From Siminovitchia terrae (GTDB lineage Bacteria > Bacillota > Bacilli > Bacillales > Bacillaceae_C): a stretch of DNA of 64,000 nt. The stretch covers positions 124,001 through 188,000 of the forward strand of contig NZ_QYTW02000004.1 in the NCBI RefSeq assembly GCF_003605405.2, given 5' to 3'. Each line of letters opens with the position of its first letter. The first letter of the stretch is position 1. The notes beneath the pieces are model-generated. The model had not been told where the DNA came from. It saw nothing but the letters and a program-made list of their open reading frames with translations, and searched no databases. A program made the position numbers and the translations under genes. Positions 39,251-48,415 of this stretch are shown here, piece after piece.

Positions 39251-39444
39251 TTAACTTCATTCAGCAGAAGTCTCCCACTTTTATAAGTGGTGAGATGAAT
39301 GCCTATTGGTATTCCATTCAGTGGGGGTTCAAACTCCGGCTGAATAAAGCTAAAGCCTTCGGCGGATGCAACAGATTTTCAGAGGAAATTTATCAAGCGG
39401 AGCTCGATAAAATCTGGGCGCAAATACGCCAAGGCGCATTTGAT
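39251..39444 (+). repeat. 194-bp structured repeat, copy 6
   Basis: Full-length copy with ACTTTTATAAGT in the first hairpin, AAACTCC in the second and TATCAAGCGGAGCTCGATA in the third. It forms a direct-repeat pair with copy 7, 343 bases away. Confidence 0.95.
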
Positions 39445-39508
39445 TTTTTCAAAAGCTTTCCTCTGAAGAAAAAATAACTTCTTGCCCAGCCCACATTCAC
39501 TTTATAAT

Positions 39509-39720
39509 TTATTTGATTATTATCAGTTCTTCCGAGTAAATAGTTTTTGACATTTCAAAAAGACTCGTTATTTTATTTACTGTATCAATTGGCGGCATTT
39601 TAGTGCCATTCTCGTATGCTGTATATGTTGTCCGCGCTACACTTGATTTTTCAGCTACGTAGCCCTAAGACACTTTCTCTGGGCTACTTTAACCGACGCG
39701 AAAAAACTGCCACCAGGCCT
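39509..39720 (-). pseudogene. XRE-family HTH regulator fragment
   Basis: The minus strand reads GYVAEKSSVARTTYTAYENGTKMPPIDTVNKITSLFEMSKTIYSEELIIIK and a stop, the second half of a Cro/C1-type helix-turn-helix with its C-terminus. The N-terminal half is broken by a stop and a frame change near 39665. It sits between repeat copies 6 and 7. Confidence 0.65.
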
Positions 39721-39787
39721 TATTTTATATACTCTATTATGACTGTTTCTATTAGTAACTTCAATTGATATTCTTTTTTGTTAGACT

Positions 39788-39981
39788 TTAACTTCATTCA
39801 GCAGAAGTCTCCCACTTCTGTAAGTGGTGAGATGAATGCTTATTGGTATTCTATTCAGTGGGGGTTCAAACCCCGGCTGAATAAAGTTAAAGCCTTTGGC
39901 GGATGCCACAGATTTTCAGAGGAAATTTATCGAGCGGAGCTCGATAAAATCTGGGCGCAAATACGCCAAGGCGCATTTGAT
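39788..39981 (+). repeat. 194-bp structured repeat, copy 7
   Basis: Full-length copy close to the family consensus. It follows TTAGACTT and is followed by TACGTCACCA. A related unoccupied sequence, TTAGACTTTGAATGCGTCAC, exists at 35484-35503 before the decayed gerE copy. Confidence 0.95.
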
Positions 39982-40344
39982 ATACGTCACCAAAAATAAT
40001 TAAAAAACTTTATTTTATCTCGGGTAATCCAATGAGGATAAAGATGAGCGTGTTTGATCGCAAATGCGTAAAACTAATGTCAAATGGGGCTTTGGATACA
40101 TATGATGGAATGAAGGACATTTCGTGCTCCACCTTGTTTTTGAAGGCTTTTCCTATAGATAAAAACCATGGGAAGTTTGATGGAACAGGCATCAGCATGA
40201 AAAATGCAGTGAATCATTGCCTATTTATGTTTTTCTTGCCATTCCCATGTCACTCCCATTATTGGATTCACATATGATGGTGATGACAAAGTTAATACCC
40301 ATCCCCACGGTTGAAGCTGGCGAAGGCAAGGAGGGTTACAATAG

Positions 40345-40569
40345 TTGAAGGAGAACGAATTCACTCATAAACCGCTGCTCACGAAAAGAGAAAAAGAAGT
40401 ATTTGAGCTATTAGTTCAGGATAAAACTACAAAGGAAATCGCGAACGAACTGTTCATAAGCGAGAAGACAGTTCGCAATCATATATCCAACGCCATGCAA
40501 AAGCTTGGAGTTAAGGGGCGTTCTCAAGCTGTAGTTGAACTTTTACGCATGGGAGAACTAAAGCTATAG
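40345..40569 (+). CDS. gerE: Spore germination/late mother-cell regulator GerE
   Basis: 74-residue LuxR-type HTH protein, the last transcription factor of the mother-cell cascade. It adjusts sigma-K genes, including coat genes. The sequence LLTKREKEVFELLVQDKTTKEIANELFISEKTVRNHISNAMQKLGVKGRSQAVVELLRMGEL is almost identical to B. subtilis GerE. TTG at 40345 follows AAGGAGG. Parts of this gene and its flanks recur at 35.6 kb and 46.05 kb as dead copies; this is the only intact one. Confidence 0.96.
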   Translation: MKENEFTHKPLLTKREKEVFELLVQDKTTKEIANELFISEKTVRNHISNAMQKLGVKGRSQAVVELLRMGELKL

Positions 40570-40572
40570 CTG

Positions 40573-40606
40573 AAAAACCGGCTGTCCGTATGGAGGCCGG
40601 TTTTGT
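40573..40606 (+). terminator. Terminator of gerE
   Basis: AAACCGGC / GCCGGTTT with a loop, then T-rich. The same hairpin is duplicated at 46137-46172. Confidence 0.8.
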
Positions 40607-40731
40607 TGTGGAGTAAGCTTACATTAATTTAAGAAATATGGTCAACTTGAGAAGTGTCCGTTCGATCGTCTCTGTGCTATATCTAGATTCGTTTATAATT
40701 AGTCTCAACTATTAAGGATATTTTCTTTAAT

Positions 40732-41472
40732 TCAGTTTTCGAAATTATGCACCTTAAAACAGAGGCTCGTACGATTATTAACCTCAAACTTGTCGTAAAG
40801 GCTCTGCACATGTTTCTTTACAGTATTCACGCTAATAAATAACATGTCGGCAATTTGTTTATTTGAGAATCCCTTCTGTACATAGCGTAACACTTCTCTC
40901 TCTCTTGGTGTCAAGGAATTTTCAAAGAAAAAATTTCCTGTTTTTTTCAATAACAAGTGCTCATGGAATCTTTGTGCTAAATATCTTGATATGATTTCAA
41001 GACACATGACCTTATTTTCATTAATTTTCTTTTTGTTTCTTGAAGAAATATCTACTAACCCAACAACTTGGCTGTCCTTTACTAAAAATATTGCCGTGTT
41101 GTTGTAAATTCCATATTTTTTCATAAAACTATTGAAATACTCATTTTTTTCATATTCTATTTTTGGAAGGTCGAGAAGCCCAATTACGCGACGCTTAGGG
41201 ATAATGTGCTTTAGTTTGTGAGGAAGTACTGGATCTGCTTCCAAATAATTGTCTAAATAATCTTTAGTGATGTCTTTATCAATATTGATAGTAACTGGGT
41301 CAAAGAGGTTATTTTGCTCGTCGCACAGCCAAAAGTTCATTTTATGAAATCCGAACAACTTTTCAAAAGCAAGCAGGACCTCTTTACGAAAATTATTATC
41401 TTCTACTTTTATATCATCCATAAAAGAAAGTATTTTTTGATAACTTTTTTCATTTAAAGAAAATTGACTCAT
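40732..41472 (-). CDS. LuxR-family regulator with a GAF-like sensor domain
   Basis: 246-residue regulator. The C-terminal 65 residues are a LuxR HTH (SLTPREREVLRYVQKGFSNKQIADMLFISVNTVKKHVQSLYDKF). The N-terminal 160 residues look like a GAF/autoinducer-type sensor (FLVKDSQVVGLVDISSR). No phosphoacceptor receiver domain is seen. GGAGGTTACGTC precedes ATG. It is divergent from the amine-oxidase genes and may control them; a palindrome lies over its promoter. Confidence 0.85.
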   Translation of the reverse strand: MSQFSLNEKSYQKILSFMDDIKVEDNNFRKEVLLAFEKLFGFHKMNFWLCDEQNNLFDPVTINIDKDITKDYLDNYLEADPVLPHKLKHIIPKRRVIGLLDLPKIEYEKNEYFNSFMKKYGIYNNTAIFLVKDSQVVGLVDISSRNKKKINENKVMCLEIISRYLAQRFHEHLLLKKTGNFFFENSLTPREREVLRYVQKGFSNKQIADMLFISVNTVKKHVQSLYDKFEVNNRTSLCFKVHNFEN

Positions 41473-41487
41473 GACGTAACCTCCTGT

Positions 41488-41502
41488 TTTACATAATGTA
41501 AA
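41488..41502. promoter_or_regulatory. Perfect palindrome upstream of the LuxR gene
   Basis: TTTACATAATGTAAA is a 15-base perfect palindrome overlapping the likely -10 of the minus-strand gene, with a second half-type TTACATTAT about 20 bases away. It is a candidate binding site for the LuxR protein itself. Confidence 0.45.
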
Positions 41503-41649
41503 GGCTTTCTCAGGTCAATATATTACATTATTTTTCTATTTAGTCAAATAGTCCATAAATATGGTCTGTTTGGGTAATACAATTTTTGCTATGTGTTTTA
41601 GATAATAAATTTATAGAAGTTAATAATCTGTCATAAAGGGGCAGAGCAA

Positions 41650-42066
41650 ATGGCGGCTAAACACTATGATGTCATTTTCATTGGACCAGGTTTTAGAGGA
41701 ATTACTGCAGTCTGGAAGCTGCACTTTATTTGGAGCGGCGGGCATGATAGTCTAGGGCGGCAGAGCCAGCTTGACATATATACCTGGCTTCCTGGCTGGG
41801 AAATCATGCCCGCAGAGGCCCCATTTCAAGTTGCTGGAGGTCATTCTTCGGATTTTTCCTGTATTATGCAGGGGAAATTTCGCCCAATATGCCCCTTGAA
41901 ATGGGAAAAGCCATTACGAGAAGGAGGTTTTTGCAATGGCAAGTGTACACGTCCTGTATGGAACATAAGTCATGGAAGAAGCACTATCAATGGTGCCGAA
42001 ATCATTAACGCGGATTCTGTCATTGATGCATTGATAAGTTTCAAGAAAACACTTCAATTAAATTAA
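41650..42066 (+). pseudogene. Probable relic of an FAD-dependent oxidoreductase
   Basis: A 138-codon frame begins MAAKHYDVIFIGPGFRGITA, a weak copy of the FAD dinucleotide fold seen in the next gene (YDAIIIGAGFAGLTA). After that it shows no family pattern, is rich in unusual Trp/His/Gly, and is far shorter than any amine oxidase. The ending INADSVIDALISFKKTL may be from a second gene. It is most likely decayed. Confidence 0.4.
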
Positions 42067-42093
42067 AATATATACAATAGGAGGATGACAGGT

Positions 42094-43431
42094 ATGGGAA
42101 AAAGTGTTACAGAGGTTTATGATGCCATTATTATTGGAGCGGGATTTGCGGGACTTACGGCTGCCCGTGAATTGGAAATGCTTGGACGCAGTGTTCTTAT
42201 CCTAGAGGCACGGGAGCGCTTGGGTGGCAGGACCTGGATGGATAGAAGGCTTGGCTGTGATCTCGAATTGGGAGGTACGTATGTACATTGGTACCAGCCG
42301 CATTTATGGAGTGAACTCACACGTTATAATCTGGACATATTCGAAGCGGAACCTGCTAAGAAGGCTTACTGGATAACGGATAGAAAGGTTAAATCCGGAA
42401 CAATGGAAGAGCTCCGTTCTATTCTAAATGAGAGCTATGAACGAATGATGAAAGAAGTAACTGCATTTTATCCTTTTCCGTTTGAGATGCAAAAGAATAT
42501 TTCTAAGGAATTTGACAGCATATCAATCTCTGAGTTTATTGAAAAATTTGATTTAACAAAGGAACAACAGGATTTGATCAGCAGTTCAATGGGGATTAAT
42601 TACAGTGGTCCTCCGGAAGAAGGCGCGGCCACCCAGATGTTCCGTTGGTGGGCTTTTTCACAGGGGAACCGGGCTATTTTTACCGACACTGCCGGGCGAT
42701 TCAAAATCAAAGGGGGGACAAGGGCTCTCGTAGAGGCGATTGCATCAGATGTAGAAGCGGAAATAAAATATTCTTCCGTTGTTTCTTCCGTGGAAAACAA
42801 CGATGGGAATATGGGTGTTCAAACGAAAGACGGGGAAATATTTTATTCGAAAACGGCGATTGTAACAGTACCGTTGAGCACATTGGATAAAATTGATTTT
42901 AAACCCGCGCTTTCAGAATTGAAGCAGGCTTTTATAAGCGAAAAGCAAGTTTCTAAAGGAGTAAAAGTATGGGCGAGGATCAAAGGGGTGCTTGAACCAT
43001 TCGTAACATATGCTCCTGTTGGCTATCCACTGCAGTCCATTTACTATGAATCTCAAGTGGAGGGAGATACAATTGTTGTCGGATTCGGATCGGATGCAAA
43101 CAGGTTGAATTTGAAGGACCGAGACGCGGTGGAGCAAGCTATTAGGCTTTGGCTGCCTGAGGTCGAAGTGATGGAAGTGACCGGGCATGACTGGACGAAT
43201 GATGAATTTTCAAAGGAAACATGGCCCATGTTAAAACCGAACCAATTGACTTCTTATGTAGAAGAAATGCGGCGTCCGGAAAATGGATTATATTTGGCAG
43301 GGACTACTTATGCAAATGGCTGGGCAGGATTTATCGACGGGGCCATTGAAAATGCCATTAATACCGGGAGAAAGGTTCATCATTATTTGAAAAAGGAGGA
43401 CAGCTGTTTAAAACATAAAGATATTTTTTGA
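42094..43431 (+). CDS. Flavin monoamine oxidase family protein
   Basis: 445-residue FAD oxidase. The Rossmann motif YDAIIIGAGFAGLTAARELEMLGRSVLILEARERLGGRTW opens the protein, and the C-terminal FAD motif YLAGTTYANGWAGFIDGAIENAINTGRKV closes it. GLYLAGTTYA and MFRWWAFSQGN are typical of the amine oxidase family. It should oxidise an amine to an aldehyde, ammonia and peroxide; the substrate is unknown. ATG at 42094 is preferred because GGAGG is 9 bases upstream, while the earlier ATG overlaps that site. Confidence 0.88.
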   Translation: MGKSVTEVYDAIIIGAGFAGLTAARELEMLGRSVLILEARERLGGRTWMDRRLGCDLELGGTYVHWYQPHLWSELTRYNLDIFEAEPAKKAYWITDRKVKSGTMEELRSILNESYERMMKEVTAFYPFPFEMQKNISKEFDSISISEFIEKFDLTKEQQDLISSSMGINYSGPPEEGAATQMFRWWAFSQGNRAIFTDTAGRFKIKGGTRALVEAIASDVEAEIKYSSVVSSVENNDGNMGVQTKDGEIFYSKTAIVTVPLSTLDKIDFKPALSELKQAFISEKQVSKGVKVWARIKGVLEPFVTYAPVGYPLQSIYYESQVEGDTIVVGFGSDANRLNLKDRDAVEQAIRLWLPEVEVMEVTGHDWTNDEFSKETWPMLKPNQLTSYVEEMRRPENGLYLAGTTYANGWAGFIDGAIENAINTGRKVHHYLKKEDSCLKHKDIF

Positions 43432-44041
43432 TATGAGTAAAATGCTTATGGGCGAATAAAATGGGATTATGCCTTTTTATACCAGTAAATAGATAACGAT
43501 AGCAGTAGGAGGTTACTCATTCAAAATGATGTCCGCGGATTTATACGGAGTGGAGGGCATGATAGCGTTAATTGGTGAGTCAACTTACACAAAGTGGGCT
43601 TACTGGCAGGAAGAGGGGGTGGCGGGTTTTATTGCTGCCCGTGATTTTTCCAACTAAGGTTAGCGATATTTTTAATGATCATTTTTAGGACATTGTCATA
43701 CAATGTAGGAAGGTCCAATGTTGTTGTCCTAAAAGCACTATTGTTTTTTCTCGAATTACTGATTGGACACATTATAAAATTTTTAGTAGAAAGTACTTCA
43801 CATTTCGTCTAATGTAATCTTTGGTATATATTGTTAAAATGATGATTAAATATTTGAATCAATAGAATCGAGAGTCTTAATTAGCTAAATATTATTGAAA
43901 ATTAAGATTAAAAGAAATAAGAAGATCAAAAATATAAAAAGGAAATTTGATATGAAAGCTACATTTAAGCCTAAAAAAGGGTGGTTTGACATTTTTTTGA
44001 TAACGCTTACTTTTTTTATTAGACAGCAACTATTCATTTAT
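43432..44041 (+). other. Long intergenic stretch with one 43-codon frame
   Basis: Mostly AT-rich and unassigned. A frame at 43526-43657 (MMSADLYGVEGMIALIGESTYTKWAYWQEEGVAGFIAARDFSN) has AGGAGG about 12 bases upstream and could be a small gene or the start of a lost one. I do not recognise it. Confidence 0.35.
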
Positions 44042-44236
44042 TTAACTTCATTCAGCAGAAGTCTCCCATATCTGTAAGTGGTGAGATGAATGCATATTAG
44101 TATTCCATTCAGTGGGGGTTCAAACTCCGGCTGAATAAAATTAAAGCCTCCGGCGGATGCCACAGATTTTCAGAGGAAATTTATCGAGCTTAAGCTCGAT
44201 AAAATCTGGGCCCAAATACGCCAAGGCGCATTTGAT
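44042..44236 (+). repeat. 194-bp structured repeat, copy 8 (195 bp)
   Basis: Full-length copy with an in-frame TAG in the former reading frame and one extra base in the loop of the GAGC...GCTC hairpin (GAGCTTAAGCTC). This shows that the hairpin, not a peptide, is maintained. Confidence 0.95.
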
Positions 44237-44396
44237 TAAAGAAATGGGGGGATTATTAGTAAATGCCGTCATTTTTGTATGTGCATCATTGATGACTCAG
44301 CCGGTATCTAAAGAAACAATTGAATTTTTCCCTGACATGGTTGAGGGACTCTACGAAGATCAAACACCAGTCTCATTACATGTTGGAATAAAATAA
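44237..44396 (+). pseudogene. C-terminal fragment of a sodium:solute symporter
   Basis: Immediately after repeat copy 8 the frame reads MGGLLVNAVIFVCASLMTQPVSKETIEFFPDMVEG and ends at 44396. This matches the last membrane helix and tail of SSS-family symporters. The rest of the transporter is gone, so the repeat marks the breakpoint. It lies just upstream of the amidohydrolase gene, which may once have been its partner. Confidence 0.5.
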
Positions 44397-44419
44397 TAAT
44401 TATACAGGAGGGTCCATCA

Positions 44420-46042
44420 TTGGAAAGTCAATATCTTTTTATCAACGGTGACATCATTACAGTTAACGAAAAGGATCAAGTGGCAGAAGCAGTTGCTGTA
44501 AGAGGAAATAAAATTATCGCAGTCGGATCAAACGAAAGCATTTTAAAATTAAAGGATGATCATAGTGAAATCATAGATTTGAATGGAAAAACTCTTTTAC
44601 CAGGTTTCATTGATTCACATTTACATATTTCTGTTTATGGAACAAATTGTTTATCCATTTCTTGTCAAAGTGAGAAGATAAAATCTATTAAGGAGCTGCT
44701 CCAAGAAATCAAAATGAAAGCAGATCATACGCCAAAAGGCCAGTGGATCAGGGCTTGGGGATACAATGAATCTCTCATTTCGGACAAGCGGTTTCCCACC
44801 AAGGAAGAACTGGATGATATTACGTCAGAACATCCTATCATGGTTTCCAGAATATGTGGACATATTTCAATGGTCAATAGCTATGCCCTTCGGGTGGCAA
44901 ATATAGACAGGAATACCCCAGATCCCCAAGGAGGAATAATTGATAAAACGGCAGCAGGGGAACCTTCGGGATTATTAATTGAAAATGCGCATATGAAGAT
45001 GTTTAATATCTCAGCTTTTTCAGAAGAAGAACTATCCAAAGCACACACAATTGCCTCAGAGCATTTCGCTGAAAAAGGAATTACCTCTATTCATGATGCG
45101 ACGGGCTATGGCCTCGATAATCTTAGGGTATTACAAGCCGACAGTAAAAAAGGGTTAATAAAACAAAGAGTCTACGCTATGGTTGGGGCTCTCAATAATG
45201 CTCAGGATATTGTTAAACATATGGTGAAGGCGGGCATCTTTACTGGCTTAGGAGATGATAAATTCAGAATAGGTCCAGTAAAGCTTTTTCTCGATGGCAG
45301 TAGCAGCGGGCCTACCATTTGGACTCGTGAGGCTTACACTAGTGACCCAAATAATTATGGAGTTCACTATTTTTCCCAGGAAGAAGTAGATGAACTGCTC
45401 ATTCCTGCCCATGAAAAAGGCTGGCAAATCACCTCTCATGCACAAGGGGACGCTGCTATCGAAATGCTTTTAAATACTATTGAAAAAGCACATCAACTTT
45501 ATCCACGGGAAGAAGCAAGGCATCGGATCGAACATGCTGGAGTCGCTGCGCCAGATTTGATTGAACGAATGAGAACATTAAATGTAGTTCCTATACCAAA
45601 TCCTGCTTTTCTCTATGAGTATGGGGATGGTTATGTTAAGAACTATGGTGTTAGAGCCAATGATATGTATCCAATGAATGCTTATCAAAATGCTGATATT
45701 CCAGCGGCGATTTCTTCTGACAGTCCGGTAACAGGCTTCAATCCATTACGCGGCATTTATGTTGCGGTTACTCGAAAATCATCCTCCGGGCAAGTTATTG
45801 GGGATGGCAATAGAGTGTCTTTACTCGAAGCTATTCGTATGTATACTTTAAACGGTGCCTATGCATCCTTTGAGGAAAATATTAAAGGTAGTATTGAACC
45901 TGGTAAACTGGCCGATTTAGTTTTGCTTGATCGTTCCATTATTCAAACGGACATCGATGAACTGTTAGAAGCCGAAGTAGAATGGACAATGATAGACGGA
46001 GAGATGGTTTATACTAATTCCAATATTGGAATCAAGGCCTAA
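44420..46042 (+). CDS. Amidohydrolase (YtcJ-like)
   Basis: 540-residue metal-dependent hydrolase of the amidohydrolase 3 family. Metal ligands appear in the LLPGFIDSHLHISV segment, in WQITSHAQGDAAI and RHRIEHAGVA (His), and in AAISSDSPVTGFNPLRGIY (Asp). A small beta-sandwich at both ends (LFINGDIITVNEKDQ; GKLADLVLLDRSI) completes the fold. TTG at 44420 has AGGAGG upstream. The substrate is not predictable; the context suggests amide or amine catabolism. Confidence 0.87.
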   Translation: MESQYLFINGDIITVNEKDQVAEAVAVRGNKIIAVGSNESILKLKDDHSEIIDLNGKTLLPGFIDSHLHISVYGTNCLSISCQSEKIKSIKELLQEIKMKADHTPKGQWIRAWGYNESLISDKRFPTKEELDDITSEHPIMVSRICGHISMVNSYALRVANIDRNTPDPQGGIIDKTAAGEPSGLLIENAHMKMFNISAFSEEELSKAHTIASEHFAEKGITSIHDATGYGLDNLRVLQADSKKGLIKQRVYAMVGALNNAQDIVKHMVKAGIFTGLGDDKFRIGPVKLFLDGSSSGPTIWTREAYTSDPNNYGVHYFSQEEVDELLIPAHEKGWQITSHAQGDAAIEMLLNTIEKAHQLYPREEARHRIEHAGVAAPDLIERMRTLNVVPIPNPAFLYEYGDGYVKNYGVRANDMYPMNAYQNADIPAAISSDSPVTGFNPLRGIYVAVTRKSSSGQVIGDGNRVSLLEAIRMYTLNGAYASFEENIKGSIEPGKLADLVLLDRSIIQTDIDELLEAEVEWTMIDGEMVYTNSNIGIKA

Positions 46043-46046
46043 AGGT

Positions 46047-46172
46047 TCGTATCACCAATCCCACAAAAGCTTGGAGTTAAGGGGTGTTCTCAAGCTGTCA
46101 TCGAACTTTTACGCATGTGAGAACTAAAGCTATAGCTGAAAAACTGGTTGTCCGTATGGAGGCCGGTTTTTT
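46047..46172 (+). pseudogene. gerE: gerE fragment, 3' part with its terminator
   Basis: Matches the 3' third of gerE and the following hairpin almost base for base: AAAGCTTGGAGTTAAGGGG, TTCTCAAGCTGT, GAACTTTTACGCATG, GAACTAAAGCTATAGCTGAA, TGTCCGTATGGAGGCCGG. A small internal deletion lies at its left end. Together with the 5' fragment at 35.6 kb it accounts for roughly one full second gerE, split by about 10 kb. Confidence 0.85.
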
Positions 46173-46459
46173 TGTTGCAGGTGTATTTGAATTTTACTAA
46201 AACGTACATTGTAAATAACGTCTCCTTTTTGAGGGCGACAACTTTCTCAATACTTGATAAAGCTTGTTGTATTCCTAAAATGAAAGTAGCAATATTCTAA
46301 TCAAAAAATATATTAACAATTGAAACGCACTCCATCTTCCTGAACAACAGACCTCGTTCCCCCTTACTTAGCCAATATACAGTGTTTCTGAAATTTCATA
46401 AAGATTTCAGGAATCCTTTTTAAAATTTATGTTAATTTGGTAACAAAGGGGGACCGATT
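46173..46459 (+). other. Intergenic upstream of the two-component system
   Basis: About 290 bases without a gene. A stretch at 46218-46275 (GTCTCCTTTTTGAGGGCGAC...) resembles one at 51202-51260. It likely holds the response-regulator promoter. Confidence 0.4.
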
Positions 46460-47137
46460 ATGAAAATATTACTAGCTGAGGATGACAGCAGACTGGGCAA
46501 GGTGCTTTACCATATGCTCGTTAAACAAGGTCATCAAGCTGATTATGTGCAAAATGGACAAGATGCATTAGATTATGCCTTCATTACTTCATATGATGTC
46601 ATTATCCTTGATTGGATGATGCCAAAAGTAAATGGACTGGACGCTTGTTCTAAGCTGCGTCATCATGGATATCAAGGCGGTATTATTATATTAACTGCAA
46701 AAGATGAACTCGATGACATTATTACTGGTTTGGATTATGGTGCAGATGATTACATCGTAAAGCCCTTTAAAATGGAAGAATTGCTCGCAAGATTACGGGC
46801 TCTATCCAGAAGAAGCGACAAACCATTTGAACAAGAACTGAAAGCGGGAAACATTGTTTTAGATATTGCTTCACGCAGGCTGCTACACAGCAATGAGAAA
46901 ATAGAACTAACAAGAAATGAATTTCAATTTCTCGAATATTTATTTCGCAATAAGGGCAGAGTGCTGACACGTGAACAGATTATCGAGCGGATTTGGGGAT
47001 ATGACAGTGATGTGACTGACAATGCGCTTGATGCCCTCGTTAAGCTGGTCCGCAAAAAGGTTGACATAAAAGGTAAGCCTTCTGTCATTCAAAATGTTAG
47101 AGGAATTGGCTATAAAACGAGAGATGACGATGCTTAA
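46460..47137 (+). CDS. OmpR-family response regulator
   Basis: 225-residue regulator. The receiver domain has the acidic pair in LLAEDDSRLG, the phosphoacceptor Asp in DVIILDWMMPKVNG (about residue 51) and the Lys in DDYIVKPFKMEEL. The C-terminal winged helix shows LTRNEFQFLEYLFRNKGRVLTREQIIERIWGYDSDVTDNALDALVKLVRKKV. AAAGGGGGA precedes ATG. It overlaps the kinase gene by a few bases, so the pair is translationally coupled. The target is probably the adjacent ApbE/stalk cluster. Confidence 0.93.
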   Translation: MKILLAEDDSRLGKVLYHMLVKQGHQADYVQNGQDALDYAFITSYDVIILDWMMPKVNGLDACSKLRHHGYQGGIIILTAKDELDDIITGLDYGADDYIVKPFKMEELLARLRALSRRSDKPFEQELKAGNIVLDIASRRLLHSNEKIELTRNEFQFLEYLFRNKGRVLTREQIIERIWGYDSDVTDNALDALVKLVRKKVDIKGKPSVIQNVRGIGYKTRDDDA

Positions 47138-48368
47138 TCCGATACGAAGGAAATTAACCATTTTATTTACCATTTCCTTCTTTTTATTTTTGCTGATTAT
47201 ATTAATTTTGGTGTATTTGTTAATGTTCAAGACAATGGAACAGCAACAAAGAGAGGAATTGGAAAACCATTACTTAGCCCAACAGCATGATTTAATAGAA
47301 CACATGGATGATGGGGGCCCTACGATCTCTTATGATCCCAATCGTTCCTATTTTTATTACGTTTTTAATGCGGAAAAAGAGATTATTCATGGAGATGAAC
47401 AATTCAAAGGGTTTTTTAAAACATTAATCAATCATCTGCCCGCAGACATCAGCGAGTCAAGACTGGCTAAGGTTGAGTGGCAACAGGAACACTTGATGTT
47501 GCTGTATCGGCCGATAAAATCAAAGGAACAATTAATGGGATTTATTGTTGTTGGGCAATCCATAACGGATCAATATCATTTTTTTCAGAGAATGTTATGG
47601 GTTTTTATTATTTTAACTTTGATAGCGACGTTGTTGTTATCTATCTTAAGTTACTATCTAGCGGGAAAAGCAATGGAGCCGATTGAAGAGTCTTTTGCCA
47701 AGCAAAAAAGATTTGTGTCAGATGCATCCCATGAGTTGCGAACGCCGTTAAGCATTTTCTATAGTTCATTGGAGCTGATTGAATCAGAGGATAAAGAGCA
47801 TCTTAGCCCGATCAGCAATGAAGTTCTGGATGACTTAAAATCAGAAGCGATCTCGATGAAGGAATTATTAGAGGATCTATTATTTCTTGCTAGGAATGAC
47901 CAAAAGAACTTTTCTTTAAAGAAAGAATTTTTCACTTTAACTGATTTAGTTTTATCAATAGGAAGAAAGTTTTCTCTTATCTTGCCTGATTCCATTCAAT
48001 TTAACATGAACATTGAACAAAATATACAAATGTTCGGGGATCAAAATAGGATCCAAGAGCTTTTATATATATTATTAGATAATGCCAGGCGATATACAAA
48101 AGAAGGAATTATCATGCTTTCCCTGGAAGTGAGTGGAAAGAATTCGATCATCACCGTGCAAGATAGCGGCATTGGCATAAGCGAAAATGCTCTGACAAGA
48201 ATTTTCGAACGCTTCTATCGCGGCGATACTGCTCGGACAGGGTCTGGTACAGGATTAGGCCTTTCTATTGCAAAAACCATTGTCGATTTGCATCAAGGCA
48301 CGATAAAGGTTAAAAGCGAAAAAGAAAAAGGAACCATTTTTATCATCATTCTTCCAATGGAAAAATAG
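47124..48368 (+). CDS. Sensor histidine kinase
   Basis: 414-residue membrane kinase. Helix 1 (LTILFTISFFLFLLIILILVYLLMF) and helix 2 (LWVFIILTLIATLLLSILSYYLAG) flank an extracytoplasmic domain of about 120 residues. A DHp helix with SDASHELRTPLSIFYSS (phospho-His) and a HATPase domain (LLDNARRYTKEG, VQDSGIGIS, FERFYRG, GTGLGLSIAKTIVDLH) follow. ATG at 47124 or 47130 overlaps the end of the regulator gene. The signal is unknown. Confidence 0.92.
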   Translation: MTMLNPIRRKLTILFTISFFLFLLIILILVYLLMFKTMEQQQREELENHYLAQQHDLIEHMDDGGPTISYDPNRSYFYYVFNAEKEIIHGDEQFKGFFKTLINHLPADISESRLAKVEWQQEHLMLLYRPIKSKEQLMGFIVVGQSITDQYHFFQRMLWVFIILTLIATLLLSILSYYLAGKAMEPIEESFAKQKRFVSDASHELRTPLSIFYSSLELIESEDKEHLSPISNEVLDDLKSEAISMKELLEDLLFLARNDQKNFSLKKEFFTLTDLVLSIGRKFSLILPDSIQFNMNIEQNIQMFGDQNRIQELLYILLDNARRYTKEGIIMLSLEVSGKNSIITVQDSGIGISENALTRIFERFYRGDTARTGSGTGLGLSIAKTIVDLHQGTIKVKSEKEKGTIFIIILPMEK

Positions 48369-48415
48369 AGCAAAAAACAAGTTCTATTTTTCCATTGTAC
48401 TGATGTCTTTCCCCA

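Noticed and set aside
43895-44077. 60-codon frame running into repeat copy 8
   Set aside because: Lysine-rich, low-complexity start and a C-terminus made of repeat sequence; no sign of selection.
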